From Diphasiastrum complanatum (taxonomy: Eukaryota; Streptophyta; Lycopodiopsida; Lycopodiales; Lycopodiaceae): a stretch of DNA of 64,000 nt. The DNA lies in NCBI GenBank assembly GCA_029204225.1, contig CM055099.1, positions 46,468,929 through 46,532,928 on the forward strand, written 5' to 3'. Below, piece after piece: positions 31,750-42,879 of this stretch. The notes below the pieces were generated by a model that searched no databases, was not told the DNA's origin, and saw only the letters and a program-made list of their open reading frames with translations. The first letter of the stretch is position 1; the number at the start of each line of letters is the position of its first letter. Both the position numbers and the translations under genes were made by a program.

Positions 31750-32910
31750 GAATTTTTAGTTATTCAGGTAGTGAAATATCAATATGGAAAAGTTCCTGGT
31801 GGTATTTTTGGACAACATTTTGATTTATAGCAAGACACTTGAGGAGCATCAAGCGCATTTGCATTCGGTCTTAGATATTCTAAGACAAGAAAAGCTCTAT
31901 GTTAAGGAGTCTAAGTGTGAGATTTTTCAAACAAAACTCAAATATTTAGGACATATCATATTCAATCGATGTTTTGAGATCGATTATGATAAGGTCTAGA
32001 AATCTTGTGATTGGCCTATCCTAAAAACCATAAGTAAAGTTAATACCTTTTTAGGCTTCATAGGTTTTTCCATAAGTTTATTAAAGACTATGCCTTACTT
32101 GCATTACCTTTAACTAATGTTCTTAAGGGAATGAAGACAGCCAAAAGTAGAACTAAAAAGGGTAATAAGAAAAAAGTCAGAAGGCGTTTGAAAATAAGTC
32201 CACGTGTTGTCTGGACCGATGAATTAAATCAAAGCTTCAAAGATGTTGGTGTCTACCACCCCTACCTTACACATAGTGGACCATAGCAAACCTTTCGTGG
32301 TGGAAACGGATGCTAGTGACTATGCAGTGGGTGTAGTCCTTTACCAGGATGGTAGACCAATGGCTTTCAAACGCCAGAAGTTGGTGGACCTAGCTCAAAG
32401 TAGATACTCTACTTATGAGAAGGAACCTTTTGTTATCATTCACACATTAAAGATCTGGAGACATTATTTGTGTAGATCTAAATACAGGATTATGACAGAT
32501 CATGAATCTCTTAAGTTTATATGTGATGCCTCAGACCTTAGGAGTTGTAAGGCCCGTTGGTCAAAACTCATACAAGAGTTCAATTTTGACAATAAGTATT
32601 GTCAAGGTACGTCAAATTGTGTCACTAATGCTTTGAGTCCAAATCATGCACGAGTGTGACGATAAACCCAATGGCAGACATCCTAGTATACAAAGAATGC
32701 TTGACCTTGTTAAAAGAGTGTTTTATTTGCCAAAGATGAAAGGTCATGTGGAGGCATACATTCAAAAGTGTGAACAATGCTAAGTTAATATAACAAAAAG
32801 ACTCAAAGCAGCTAATATGTTACATCCATTGGATATTCCCAATAAGAAGTGGATATCGCTTTGTGCATTGCTTAGTCCAAAGGTCAAGGCATTCATGGAT
32901 CTAGATTAAT
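31750..32910 (+). pseudogene. Ty3/gypsy pol relic: RT, RNase H, integrase zinc region
   Basis: RT palm/thumb at 31784-31999: VVFLDNILIYSKTLEEHQAH, where the YxDD motif is degraded to FLDN, then KLYVKESKCEIFQTKLKYLG. RNase H at 32243-32657: FVVETDASDYAVGVVLYQDG, RYSTYEKEPFVIIHTLKIWR, MTDHESLKF. The integrase zinc-binding part follows in another frame to about 32800 (LPKMKGHVEAYIQKCEQC). The integrase core is absent. Everything 5' of the RT palm is also lost. The RNase H frame is open for 138 codons, the best-kept part. Confidence 0.8.
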
Positions 32911-34199
32911 AGAGGAATATTGGATTTATTCCTTCCCTCCCTAAATCCCATAGTTAATTTAGATTCATTCATGTTGTGTTATATTTACTCGCATAGTTTG
33001 CAGAAATACACGAGAATCGAAGATGGGAGCCTGCATGACAATCAAACTATCGAAGGCAGTCAACTATTGAGGAAGGTTGAAACATCAAAGGAGTTTTGAA
33101 TACCGATTATCGACATATGCTCGAATGCTCCATTCAAACAATTGTTGAATCAAACATTCAAGCCCTTGTCACCCTCCACTCTAGCTTATGCAACTTTTTC
33201 TTGAATCGACAAATTGTCAACTGTCTAGCTAATGTGGTACCACTCTAAATAAAGCTAGTCACCTATACTAGCTAGTTTATGCACTGTACAACTGGTTTGA
33301 CAATGAGAACAACCAAGATCACCACCTGTCCAAATAGCAACAACAATGATTGCCACTTTGGAATAGCTACAACCATGATCGCCGCCAAGATCCAGCTCAT
33401 ATGACATAGCTCAACGTCTTTATACATTTGTATATGCCTACTTAAATGTACAACTTAAGATAAGTTGATACATATGTTGGAATTAAACTAGGCCCGATTT
33501 TGATAGGAAATGAGTAGCCAGAATGTAACTCTCCTACTCGGATCTAATTCAAAGTCCACAAAGATCACTCTGGATTGTTCGCTACCAGCACATTCCAAGT
33601 AACATAGATTGACAACGATGAGCAACGAGGTTCATACAACGAACTGATTTCCAATTATCAGGAATCAGTGTCAGGACCCTTATGTTGGCGATCCACTATC
33701 AGTGTTGATCTGACAGATTTAAACATTCTTCATACAAGACATTTAATCTGATATAGTTCGATCACACAACAATTCTTATTGAATGAACATTATAGAGAGA
33801 GGTAATTGGAGCATCTGTCAGCACAATTGCAAGAGCAAAAATGGCATACACACTGCCTGCAAAACATGGCACAAATTGTACTTTCATCATTGTACTGACA
33901 AGAAAACCAAACGAGGATACATAAGATCAGAGATCCTCACTCTCTCTCTTGCTCTCTAATGCCTTATGTAACATATGAAGGCACAAGCGCCCATATAAAC
34001 ATCCCTCACACAGGAGGGGAAAAAGATCTCAAATGCTACCAACCACAGAACGGTTATAAAACCGCCCTACCAGGCGGCATTCGTCACTTCACATCACCCG
34101 ACAAGGGGTAGTATCCAAAAAGGGACTCACAACTTAAGAGCATGTCTTTCACTAGTAATATGACCACACCCGGTCACTCATTTTTAGAAGGGGTCCTTA
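32911..34199. other. No supported gene
   Basis: AT-rich. The stretch 33480-34150 has LTR-like texture, but neither end nor primer site is recognisable. Confidence 0.35.
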
Positions 34200-35271
34200 G
34201 GGCTTTTACCTCGGCATTAAGGTGAGCATTCTTGTTCGTCAACTTGACAGCTTGTAGGAACTATGGCGGCATCTTAACCTCTCATCATCTAGGTCGTTTG
34301 TTGATTGATTACTTTCGTTAATTGGGTAGCCTGGGCAGCAACCGATGCATATGCAGCCTAGTAGTAGGGGACTTCGCTTTCTAACTGGTAAGACTCAGCC
34401 TTAGCAGGTGCTAAGGGGACTTCAACTCCTAACAGCTTCTCACGTAGTCAAACATTATCAGCCTTCAACAGTGTCAGCCTCGCCTCACGGGCAGCCAAGT
34501 TTCCCTTCATTATCTCTTTTTCAGCAGCTCCTCTTATTCTGCCAGTAAGAGTCTTCACAAGCTATGCCTTCAGCAACGGGGTCCTCTCAATCCATGCATC
34601 GACCCACTCAATATCGACATACTTGGCAGCAAGCCATTGTTCACCATGCGAACGACACCATAACCGGTGTCTACAGTCGAACGCCTTGTGGCATAGTAAT
34701 ACCAGTATCATACAGCACCCGTTGTGCATCAGCAGGGGTTACAGAAACTAACCATTCTTTAATGAAAACATTCTTATCAGCGTCAACAAGCAAACCCGCA
34801 GGTAGTGTCTTTGGACTGATGGAGCGCTTCTTTTGACAAGTACTACAACCTGTCACAGATATCAACAAGCATCTGCATGAACCCATGTAGTCCAAGGCTT
34901 CTAGCACCAATATCAGTATGTTCAAGCACAGCAGCTTTCAGAGTGAAAAGACATCCTGGAGTCTCCAGCACCTCCTTGGTTAGAATTGTAGAGATATTTA
35001 CTGGCTCGAAGTCAGTGGCCTCATCAAGATTAGCACCATAAAGAGAATCATTGTCAGCCATTTAATCCTTGACATCCACCACATTATCAGAAATATGCAC
35101 AGGGACTTCATCATCATGTAGCCCTTCAGTCACATTTGCATCATGAACCGGGGTGCTCACATCTGAGTACATATCAGGATCATCTTCAACCACAGCTTCC
35201 GGCTCCGTGATCTTCTGTTTGGCTCGCGTTCTTGGCTGAGCTGGTGACCTCCTCTTGGCCATTGACTTCAT
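34200..35271 (-). pseudogene. Unrecognised transposon-associated protein, broken
   Basis: On the minus strand one frame starts MKSMAKRRSPAQPRTRAKQK (35271), continues through an acidic stretch and meets a stop at 35062-35064. It resumes in frame with MADNDSLYGANLDEATDFEP and ILTKEVLETPGCLFTLKAAV to 34843. Another frame then carries RSISPKTLPAGLLVDADKNV and FIKEWLVSVTPADAQRVLYD to 34671. Further left, a helical KEIMKGNLAAREARLTLLKA segment is readable near 34500. The order basic, acidic, globular, coiled coil loosely parallels the broken protein at 27.1-29.7 kb. No family was recognised. Confidence 0.4.
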
Positions 35272-35559
35272 ACGAGACTTCCGCGGTAGACTATGATCTT
35301 ACAATTGAACAGCATCATGCTCCTCAGTATCAGTCATATTACATTCAAAATCTATGACAGAGATAGAACTAGACCCAATGACATGAAAGACAGACATATT
35401 TAACTAGATAACCACCATCTTGCTAACAGGCAGGGCAAACTCCAATCACTTGCTCTTCCCCGGTTACAAAACGGCTAATGTCACGTTTAATCCATTCAAG
35501 TGTCCACTCTGCCCAATTAGCACAGTGCCATTGTAGGCCTTGATAGCAGCTTGGACCAA
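35272..35559. other. Junction, no feature
   Basis: No gene. It separates the minus-strand relic from a plus-strand copia fragment. Confidence 0.3.
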
Positions 35560-35858
35560 GGCTCTGCTTGGGATGGGTCATAAACTACCTTTCTCAAGAT
35601 CCACAACAAGATCTAGCACTTTTCTTGAAATCATCCATTCGGATGTTCATAGTTTTTCAAATGATTCTAATGGTGGTGCCAAGTATTATGTAATCTTCAT
35701 TGATGACTATTCTAGATATTGTTGGATGTACCTCTTGTCTAGCAAATCTATGGTGTATGATTCTTTTGTAAAGTCCAAAACTTTGGTAGAAAATCAACTT
35801 AGTACCAACATCAAGGTATTAAGAAGTGATGGAGGTGAATATCTCTTACCATGGATGT
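35560..35858 (+). pseudogene. Ty1/copia integrase fragment
   Basis: Open and well kept: KLPFSRSTTRSSTFLEIIHS, DVHSFSNDSNGGAKYYVIFI, DDYSRYCWMYLL, then TNIKVLRSDGGEY. These are the start of the copia integrase catalytic core, with the first Asp in IHSDV and the second in LRSDGG. One residue is missing in the usual DNGGEY/DGGGEY. The match stops abruptly at 35853 and the frame ends at 35860. The segment with the catalytic Glu, RT and RNase H are absent. It shows less decay than its surroundings, suggesting a relatively recent truncated insertion. Confidence 0.75.
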
Positions 35859-35860
35859 GA

Positions 35861-37606
35861 TCTTTATTATGTACTAAAATCATATTTTTGAATCTTGTGT
35901 GAATCCATTTTAATTTTGGAAGGAAGATATTTTTGCATAGTAAAATTACTAGAATGGGAGTTTTTGACTCTTTCAAGTTTCAAGGTTAAAGATCATTGGA
36001 TCTTAATAGTTTTATATTCTCCCTTAGTGTTTGAAACTTTCATGTAATTCACTCCAACTTGCGAGGATGAGTCACTTGCGAGGATGAGTCACTAAGAGCA
36101 ATCAAGATCATAGATCTAAATCTAGAAAATTATTCGATACATCTACTAGGTGATAGGATATGCTACTCCCATAAATTTCAGACTTGTGCCATAAACTATG
36201 CAATGATGCATTGGTGGCTTTTTCATTTAATCATTGAAAATATGATAAGTGCATTTTTTATTATGCCTCACATGGTAATGCGGGGCCTCCCTTGCACCAT
36301 TTCTCAAAGCTTTGCCATCTTTGGCAAATGGGGCTAGGTAGCACATTGTCGTACCAAGCCTAGTTTGGATTTGGAACTACGCTCATCCTTGAAAATATAG
36401 GAATAGATTGATCTACCACCCATAAATTGACACATTTATGCTTCGTGATCAGACGGTGAACGTTTAAAAGCACAAAATAACGGCGGCTGCCGCATACTCA
36501 ATCTTGACTCTTTAGCGCATCGTTGGTGTCGACTCTTGAGCAAGCATGAAAGTAGCTATATCCATTGTCGTTTAGGGGCCTGGCTGTGTTTTCAAAGAAA
36601 AGCATTAGAATTCACTAATGTCACATGAAGCCTTTCAAAATCTATTCTTCAATATAGAAAGCTAAATGAAAAAACTTCATGCCAAACTCCAAAGCTTTTT
36701 AAATTTGTCCTAATATATGTTATGAAGGGTTTGAAACTCTTGGCACATTTCCACATTTCAAATCTAATGCTACTAGAAAATGGCTCTATTATTCATCTCA
36801 AAAAATGAAATGCCCTCCAAATTCCAAGCTTTCTCATATCATATTCACTTTTCAGAACTCCTTTGGGCAAGATGCACCTATCAATTTGTTCCTTGAGATG
36901 AGGTAAGCTTGAAGTTCCCAAGCTCTGCATTTGCAAGTTGCCAATCCATGACAAACTCCTAAGAAAAAAGCATCAACCTTCCACTAGACCAATGGTAAGT
37001 TCAAAAGTCCAAAGGTAAATATAAAAGTCCATTGAGTTTGACTCTCATTATATGAGAGTCAAACTTTAAAATTTCCTCCAAAATAAACCAAAATCATGTG
37101 AACATGATCTTTAGAAAGGCTGAAACCTTTGTGCAAATTTCTTGTGGAAGGATAACATTGAGACTTACACGTCATTTGAGAGGTAGAGGTATCAAAAAGA
37201 AGGCCACCTATTGGAAAGGTGGGACCTGGGTCTGCCCATCAAATTGCGAGCCTCCTCGAGGGCTAACGCGTCTTGTGGTTTTAACTTTTGTTGCGATCCG
37301 AATCCCCACAGTTTTGAGTGTTATGGCAAAAATAGAATGCCCAGATTCGCATTCTTCCAATCTGCCATTTGTTGGGTTGTCCTGCAGCCTCGGCTTGCTC
37401 ACCTCTCTGATCCTGCATATAACACCCGCCATAGCTTCGATCTGCTGCTGCTTTTCGATCATCAGTTCTATGCACCGAATGCTGCAGCTGCTTTCAGCTT
37501 ATCCATGGAGTTAAGCATCGCCACACGTTGTGATCTGGTCAGCGATGCATGGCCAGGAACAAAAAGTTTTTGGAATGAAAGTTTTCCTCGGTTTGGTTAT
37601 CTCTAT
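35861..37606. other. No supported gene; upstream region of the EF-hand gene
   Basis: A 17-bp duplicated word (acttgcgaggatgagtc) lies near 36057-36090. Overlapping open frames on both strands at 37098-37648 have no domain and are treated as chance. The distal promoter of the EF-hand gene would lie in the last few hundred bases. Confidence 0.4.
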
Positions 37607-38040
37607 CCATGCGTTTGTCATCGCTGCAGTCTAGATTTTATAAAATAGAGTAGAACAATGTACTGCATATAGCTGTCTAATCAATCCATGCAATTGTCGC
37701 CGCTGCAGTCTAGTCTCTTATCAATTGTCGCCACTGCAGTCTAGTCTCTTATCAAATATGCTGTCTAGTCTTTTATAAAATAGAGCAGACAACAATTTAG
37801 TGCAGATAGACATCATCCAATGCAATAGTCACCGCTGCAAACTAGTCTCTTATCAAATATGCAGTCTAGTATTTAATGAAGTAGAACAAGCAACTATAGA
37901 GAGCAGACAACAAGAGAGGGCAGATAGAGATCATTCCATGCATTCGGCTCTGCTGCAGTCTAATCTCTTATCAAATATGCAGTCTGGCCTTTTAAGAAAC
38001 TGAGGAAACAACAATAGAGGACGGATAGGAATCATCCCAG
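37607..38040 (+). promoter_or_regulatory. Four diverged repeats upstream of the EF-hand gene, with TATA-like motifs
   Basis: Units begin at 37607, 37686, 37817 and 37936. Each starts with a ccatgca-like word, then gctgcagtcta, ctcttatcaaatatgc and a segment ending agcagacaacaa. TATA-like tataaaa occurs at 37639-37645 and 37774-37780 in the first two units and is degraded in the last two. The array ends about 30 bp before the start codon. It is likely promoter plus 5' leader; the exact start site cannot be read. Confidence 0.55.
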
Positions 38041-38072
38041 GTGATTTGCCAGATCACTGAAATCAAAGGAAC

Positions 38073-38690
38073 ATGATGGATTCAACAGTCGACCTTCAGC
38101 TTCCCACGATGAGGCGGACGCTAAGCGATTGCAGCTTTTGTTCCGACGTGAGCACGGGGTCCTCCTGCATCAGTTATTTCAGTACTGTGTCGATGCTAGA
38201 GCCATATGCCGAGCTTGAGGAGCTCCGGAACACCTTCAAAACATTTGACAAGAATGGAGATGGTCACATCAGTCCAGAAGAGCTGAAGCTTACCCTGAGC
38301 AGTCTGGGCATCTACTTCAGTGAAGACGAGCTCATCTCCATAGTGAAATCGGTTGACAAAAATGGTGATGGGTTCGTGGATTTTGAAGAGTTTATTTCTT
38401 TATATGCTACTCTAAATGGTGAAGAACAAGTGGGAGCAGAGAGGTCAGCAATGGAGCAATACAAAGACATAGACTCGGACCTGAAAGATGCTTTTCGGGT
38501 TTTTGATCTAAATGATGATGGATTCATATCAGTGCAAGAGCTACAGACAGTGCTCACCAATCTGGGGCTGCAGGAAGGAGAGAAATTGCTCTTCTGTCAG
38601 GACATGATCAATGGCGTAGATGCAGATGGAGATGGAAAAGTAAGCTTTTCCGAGTTCAAATCCATGATGTGTAGCCAATTGAGCATCTAA
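38073..38690 (+). CDS. Calmodulin-like protein with four EF-hands
   Basis: 205 codons, no intron, no frame damage. Four canonical EF-hand calcium loops are present: D59-E70 (DKNGDGHISPEE), D95-E106 (DKNGDGFVDFEE), D145-E156 (DLNDDGFISVQE) and D183-E194 (DADGDGKVSFSE). All have Asp at loop position 1 and Glu at position 12, so all four should bind calcium. The central linker (about 112-136) is longer and more acidic than in calmodulin, and there is a Ser/Cys-rich N-terminal extension of about 45 residues. These are features of plant CML sensors rather than calmodulin itself. Calcium binding is expected to expose surfaces for target proteins. A second Met at codon 2 could also start. Upstream repeats with TATA-like motifs suggest the promoter. 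Confidence 0.92.
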   Translation: MMDSTVDLQLPTMRRTLSDCSFCSDVSTGSSCISYFSTVSMLEPYAELEELRNTFKTFDKNGDGHISPEELKLTLSSLGIYFSEDELISIVKSVDKNGDGFVDFEEFISLYATLNGEEQVGAERSAMEQYKDIDSDLKDAFRVFDLNDDGFISVQELQTVLTNLGLQEGEKLLFCQDMINGVDADGDGKVSFSEFKSMMCSQLSI

Positions 38691-39299
38691 GCTCCTGCTA
38701 TTCTGAGGCACTCTTTCTTAGAGCTGAACTGCAACAGGCTTCAATGTATATTTGAGTTTCAGATTTGTATGTTGTATTCAACTTCAGCAAAAGTGGTGGT
38801 TTGAACTTTCAACAAGGATACTAGCAAGATCTTTCATGATTTGTTGCCTTATGTGAAGAAAAGTGGATTCGATTGATGCCATGATCTTCCACTGCCAAAT
38901 TAAGTTTTATGCTTCTTGTGGTTGGCTTATTAATTCTCTTTGATCTTTGAGCGGAAGTCCATTCCCCCTAGACAAAAATCTGTCCAAAAATTCTCAACTT
39001 TCTATCATGTTGTTGACTTAGAAATTTTCTTCCATTTAAAAAAAAAACTAAGAGTGCTGTCAAGCTAACAACAAGTGCTTTGGCAAGAAGCAGATGATAG
39101 ATTTGATGTTGACTTGATTTAGTCTATGACTTTTACTATTTTGACATAATAGATTCATGTTGACATGGCAAGGTCCTTCACAATTTGTCCGTCCATGAAC
39201 CTTGTACTTAAAGGTTGCTCACACTAAGTACTAAATTTAAAGTTCTCGTTTCCGGAAGAATGGGTTAAGCGACGAGAGGAGGGGATTTAGGAGAGAGAA
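38691..39299. other. 3' flank of the EF-hand gene
   Basis: T-rich sequence with tgtat/tgta words near 38742-38775, which would suit a plant poly(A) region. No AATAAA is evident. Nothing else is recognised. Confidence 0.4.
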
Positions 39300-39973
39300 A
39301 ATGGCTAGAGTGGCCTAGTAAGAGGGACCATGTTGCAATGGAATCCCAAAAGGAAAAATGAAATCTGAAACAATGGGTCTAGAAGAAGGGAAGATATGAG
39401 GAATGAATTTAGGAGTGCTAGGGAAACTAGGAGTAACATGTTGGAGTGGCAGTATCAAGTGCTCTACATGTTGTCTCCTAAGTAAGCTAGATCTTTTGCA
39501 ATAAGGATTCCCTACGATGATGCCCAATGAAAAGAGTTGGAGAGGCCACCTCGGGGACATTCTGATCACCACAACATCTATAGCAATCCATATTAAGGTG
39601 GCACCTCTGTCTTTTTTTCAAGAATGTCAAAAAGTGGCATTGGTTGTATCAAAAGAGGGGACGGGGGGACCCCACTCTCATTAGGAGAGGTAGCACCCTC
39701 GTGAGAAGGTCTAGCCTGAATCTCCTGTGAGACTGAGCTAGATCTAAAGTAATCAACTAGCCTACTGACCGAAGCCTCTCTTTGAGCCGCCTATAGGGCC
39801 CGTAATCGCTCTATGACTTTGTGTGTATGTGATGAGGATAACCCATTGATGTATGAGTCTTTCTTGTCATTGTTCATGGAGCTAAAATGAGATGACCCAT
39901 GACTATGGCTAGATCCATGACTATGAGATGTGTCACAAGACATAATGGATGGATGGCTAGATGTTGCATGCAA
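39300..39973 (-). pseudogene. Unidentified protein remnant, Ser/His-rich start
   Basis: Minus-strand frame from 39973: MHATSSHPSIMSCDTSHSHG, a repeated SHSHGSSH motif, then KKDSYINGLSSSHTHKVIER and a stop at about 39791. The frame continues open (AAQREASVSRLVDYFRSSSV, GATSPNESGVPPSPLLIQPM) towards 39600. A different frame then reads CYRCCGDQNVPEVASPTLFI. It reads like a decayed protein of transposon type, but no family is recognisable. Confidence 0.3.
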
Positions 39974-40098
39974 ACAAATATGATTGCCAAAAACCCTAAA
40001 AAAACAAAAAGGAAACCTTCGCCCGTTCTACTACACAGTTGCGATTCAAATCTATCTACTGTCATGTCGATCAAGGATAATTCTAAAAATAGAAGGAT

Positions 40099-40460
40099 AA
40101 GTGAACGTTCCACTAGTTGATGGTAACCTTTTGTAGAAAGCTTCAGCAAGAATATCAGTACTCTGAGGAACCTTCGTCTAATAAACCTTCGCCAAAAAAA
40201 TAAATGTTCTAAAAAAAAATAACGCTAAGTGAACGTTCCACTAGTTGCTGGTAAAATTTTGTAGAAAGTTTCACACCTTTCTGCAAGAATATCAGTTCTC
40301 TGAGAGGAACCTTCGCCTAAACCTTCGCCCAAAAAAAAGAAAACACTATAAAAAGTGAATGTTCTAAGTTTCTGATAACCTTTTGTATGAAAAGCTTGCT
40401 TTTCTGCAAGAATATTAGTTCTCAGCGTGGAAACTTCGTGCGTCTTTCTGAAGCAATATC
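40099..40460 (+). repeat. Three tandem repeats of 127 bp
   Basis: Units start at 40099, 40226 and 40353, each with aagtgaacgttc (aagtgaatgttc in the third). The unit also contains aaccttttgtagaaag, gcaagaatatcagt and gaaccttcg, then an A-rich run. The third is more diverged. The role is unknown. The words gaaccttcg also occur in inverse sense at 26.6-26.9 kb. Confidence 0.85.
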
Positions 40461-40618
40461 ATCAGTGGATCAGACGAGAAGTAAAAGTGAAGGTTCCTTG
40501 CGATGAGCATTTTTTTGTGAAAGAAAGACACTTCTTTTGCTTAGAATCTTTATATCTCTCTTTTAGTCTTCATTCCCAAAAAAAAAAAAAAAGTTGGGAC
40601 AACTAAATATTTTTCTGA

Positions 40619-40988
40619 TACATCAAGTCATCTATTGTTGAGGCTATGGCAACTATAGAGCAACAATTGGCTCGAGTAGTTATGTTTCCTAATGAAACTA
40701 TTCGAGACTATACTAGAACAATTGTCAACATGATGACAGATTGTGATCCTTCCATTCCTTCAAAGATTGTAATGGCATATTATTATACGCCTGCTCGACA
40801 AAATCAAAGTTGGTGTGAAAGCATTCACATCCTATACAACACCTACACAACTTTGTGTAGATGCCAACAACATTGAAGTCCACTTAAGGGAAGTAGATTT
40901 AAACAAAGTCTCTTCAGTTCTTGCATCATCAGATGAAGAGCCAGAGCAAACATCACTTATGTCAAATGATTGTGCAAATTGTTGAAAT
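40619..40988 (+). pseudogene. Retrotransposon gag fragment
   Basis: The ATG at 40646 reads MATIEQQLARVVMFPNETIR, DYTRTIVNMMTDCDPSIPSK, then a frameshift near 40795. It continues as VKAFTSYTTPTQLCVDANNI and EVDLNKVSSVLASSDEEPEQ. The helical, acidic composition and repeated 'Y...L' pattern fit the distal part of a retrotransposon gag. No zinc knuckle was found. It is bounded on the right by the start of an LTR-like sequence at 40989. Confidence 0.4.
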
Positions 40989-42275
40989 TGTCACTTCCAA
41001 CTTGGTCAACGTATTATGTTAATCTTAAGATCTATGTTCATAGTGAGATCTCACATGTGTGGAGCCTGTTCCCACGTGTGAAAGGAAGTAGAAATAGTAC
41101 TTGTACAAAGTTAGATTCATTTTAGATAGATCTACACAAGTGTGAACTTGACTTTTGACTAGAATCTAATAAAAAGTCATTTTGGTCAATATCCTTGTAA
41201 ATAGTTCACTTCCATGTGAATGAGTAAATGCTCCCACATGTCAATATGCTATTCACACATGTGGATAAGGATGTACTTGTTTAGATGTACGTATTCCACT
41301 AGGTGCTATTTTATAGCGAATATCCTTATTTTTGTGGAGACTAGCTTTTGGTTTCTAGCTAGTGTGATTAGTCAACTTTGGAAAATGAGCATATATGGCT
41401 CCTATTGGTGGATCTACATGATGTGGCACTCTCAACGTGTGAAGGCCTGCTGGACTAGTACACAGGTTCTTCATGTACTTGATCTATAAAGAGATCACCA
41501 TTTCTAATGAGAAGGTGATGTGACATTGGCAATTTCTAGTTTTGCTTGTAATTTCCACATTTGTCTTGAGTTTTTATGATTGGAATGCTTTAGTATGCAA
41601 ATGTACTTCACTCTCTATTAAGAGTCCGTACTGGTACTGTCCTCCACACGTGTGAGGCCACTCTTCATAGTTTTTAATCATTTGATCCATTGCTCTTGCT
41701 AAAATTTTATCATCCGGGCCAACAACGTTACAAGTAGTCATATCATAAGCAGTAATCAAATTGTGAATTTGGAGATTCTACACTTAGCTTTTTTGTTGCA
41801 CTCCCTCTCTACCTGAGGATCATCACTTGTATTTTCTCTTTATCCGAGAGCACATTAGGAAAGTTTTCTTATAAGAATTCATGCAAACATCCCTTTTGTA
41901 TTATTATACTATTATAACACTATTTTCAACTAATATCTTTGACTTGCCATAACGTTTTAATCGTAGCTCAAAAGTATATCATGTAACATATCATTGGAAG
42001 GCGCTCGTGCGCTTTTCAACGCACCAAACTTCGCTGAAATCGAACTTATCACTAAAAATTTGTGTCATTTTTAATTTGAACTCAAAATGTGGACTTAAAA
42101 AGTTACGACATAATGGGTGCAACGGAATAAGAGGGATAAATACTGTAGACTAGTGTAATGCATCTAGATCAAGATCTAACACATAGAACTTGATAGATCA
42201 TTGGGTTTAGCAATCAATAAGTCTTAATGATTGTTTTGTATAATCATAATTGTCATTTTTATCTGAAAATTGACA
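40989..42275 (+). repeat. LTR candidate ending at a primer site (left edge approximate)
   Basis: Ends aaaattgaca at 42275, directly before the primer site. A left edge TGTCAC at 40989 gives a matching TGTCA/TGACA terminal inverted repeat and 1287 bp, but other TGTCA sites inside (e.g. 41236) cannot be excluded. It contains several cacatgtgtgg / cacacgtgtg words, as do the copia LTRs at 53.4 and 57.3 kb. Confidence 0.5.
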
Positions 42276-42288
42276 TGGTATCAGAGCC
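42276..42288 (+). other. Primer binding site (Met tRNA type)
   Basis: TGGTATCAGAGCC immediately follows an LTR-like end ...TTGACA. Confidence 0.85.
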
Positions 42289-42867
42289 AAGTATAAGAGT
42301 GATCTAATGATTGATAAATCTTGTGAAATCATTGACAATGTGTTGTTTTTGAACTTTACTTGAGTGGGCGAGTTCAAGGAGAGAGGTACCTTCAATATTT
42401 TTGGTCAAGATCGATTTGTGGGTTGTTGGTGTATTATCACACGTGTGATACCGTACAGAAACCTTCAAATCAACTTCCTTTAGTGTTTTTGGTCCAAAAA
42501 TGTGCATACTAGTCCAAAATTCATGATTTTTGGTGCAGTCTAGATCTAGGTTCAATCCATTGAATGCTAATGATGAAATAGAGATTTGAGTCATTGAAGC
42601 ATTAGATCAGATCTTTAAGGTTGATTTGTTTAGATCTTAAGTGTGTGTGTGAAATATCAAGCAAAATTGTACTAAAATCAATTTATGAAGAAGCGATTTG
42701 CTAGGATATTTGAAGTGGATCTATGACATCATCATCCAAGTTGAACTAGGTTGATCCATTTGGAATTTCAAGATGAGTACATGTAGATAGTAGATTAATA
42801 TGACTGAAAAATAATAGTAGCAACTACCTACACTATATGCTCTGGATCTGCTTTTAGGAATAAGAGG

Positions 42868-42879
42868 AGCTCTAATACC
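42868..42879 (-). other. Primer binding site, minus strand
   Basis: gctctaatacca on the plus strand is the complement of TGGTATTAGAGC, a common variant. It sits directly left of TGTTGGGATTC at 42880. Confidence 0.75.

Noticed and set aside
37098-37648. Two overlapping plus-strand frames (138 and 145 codons) and minus-strand shadows upstream of the EF-hand gene
   Set aside because: No domain; the frames overlap each other and contain promoter-side repeats. More likely chance in a GC-richer stretch.
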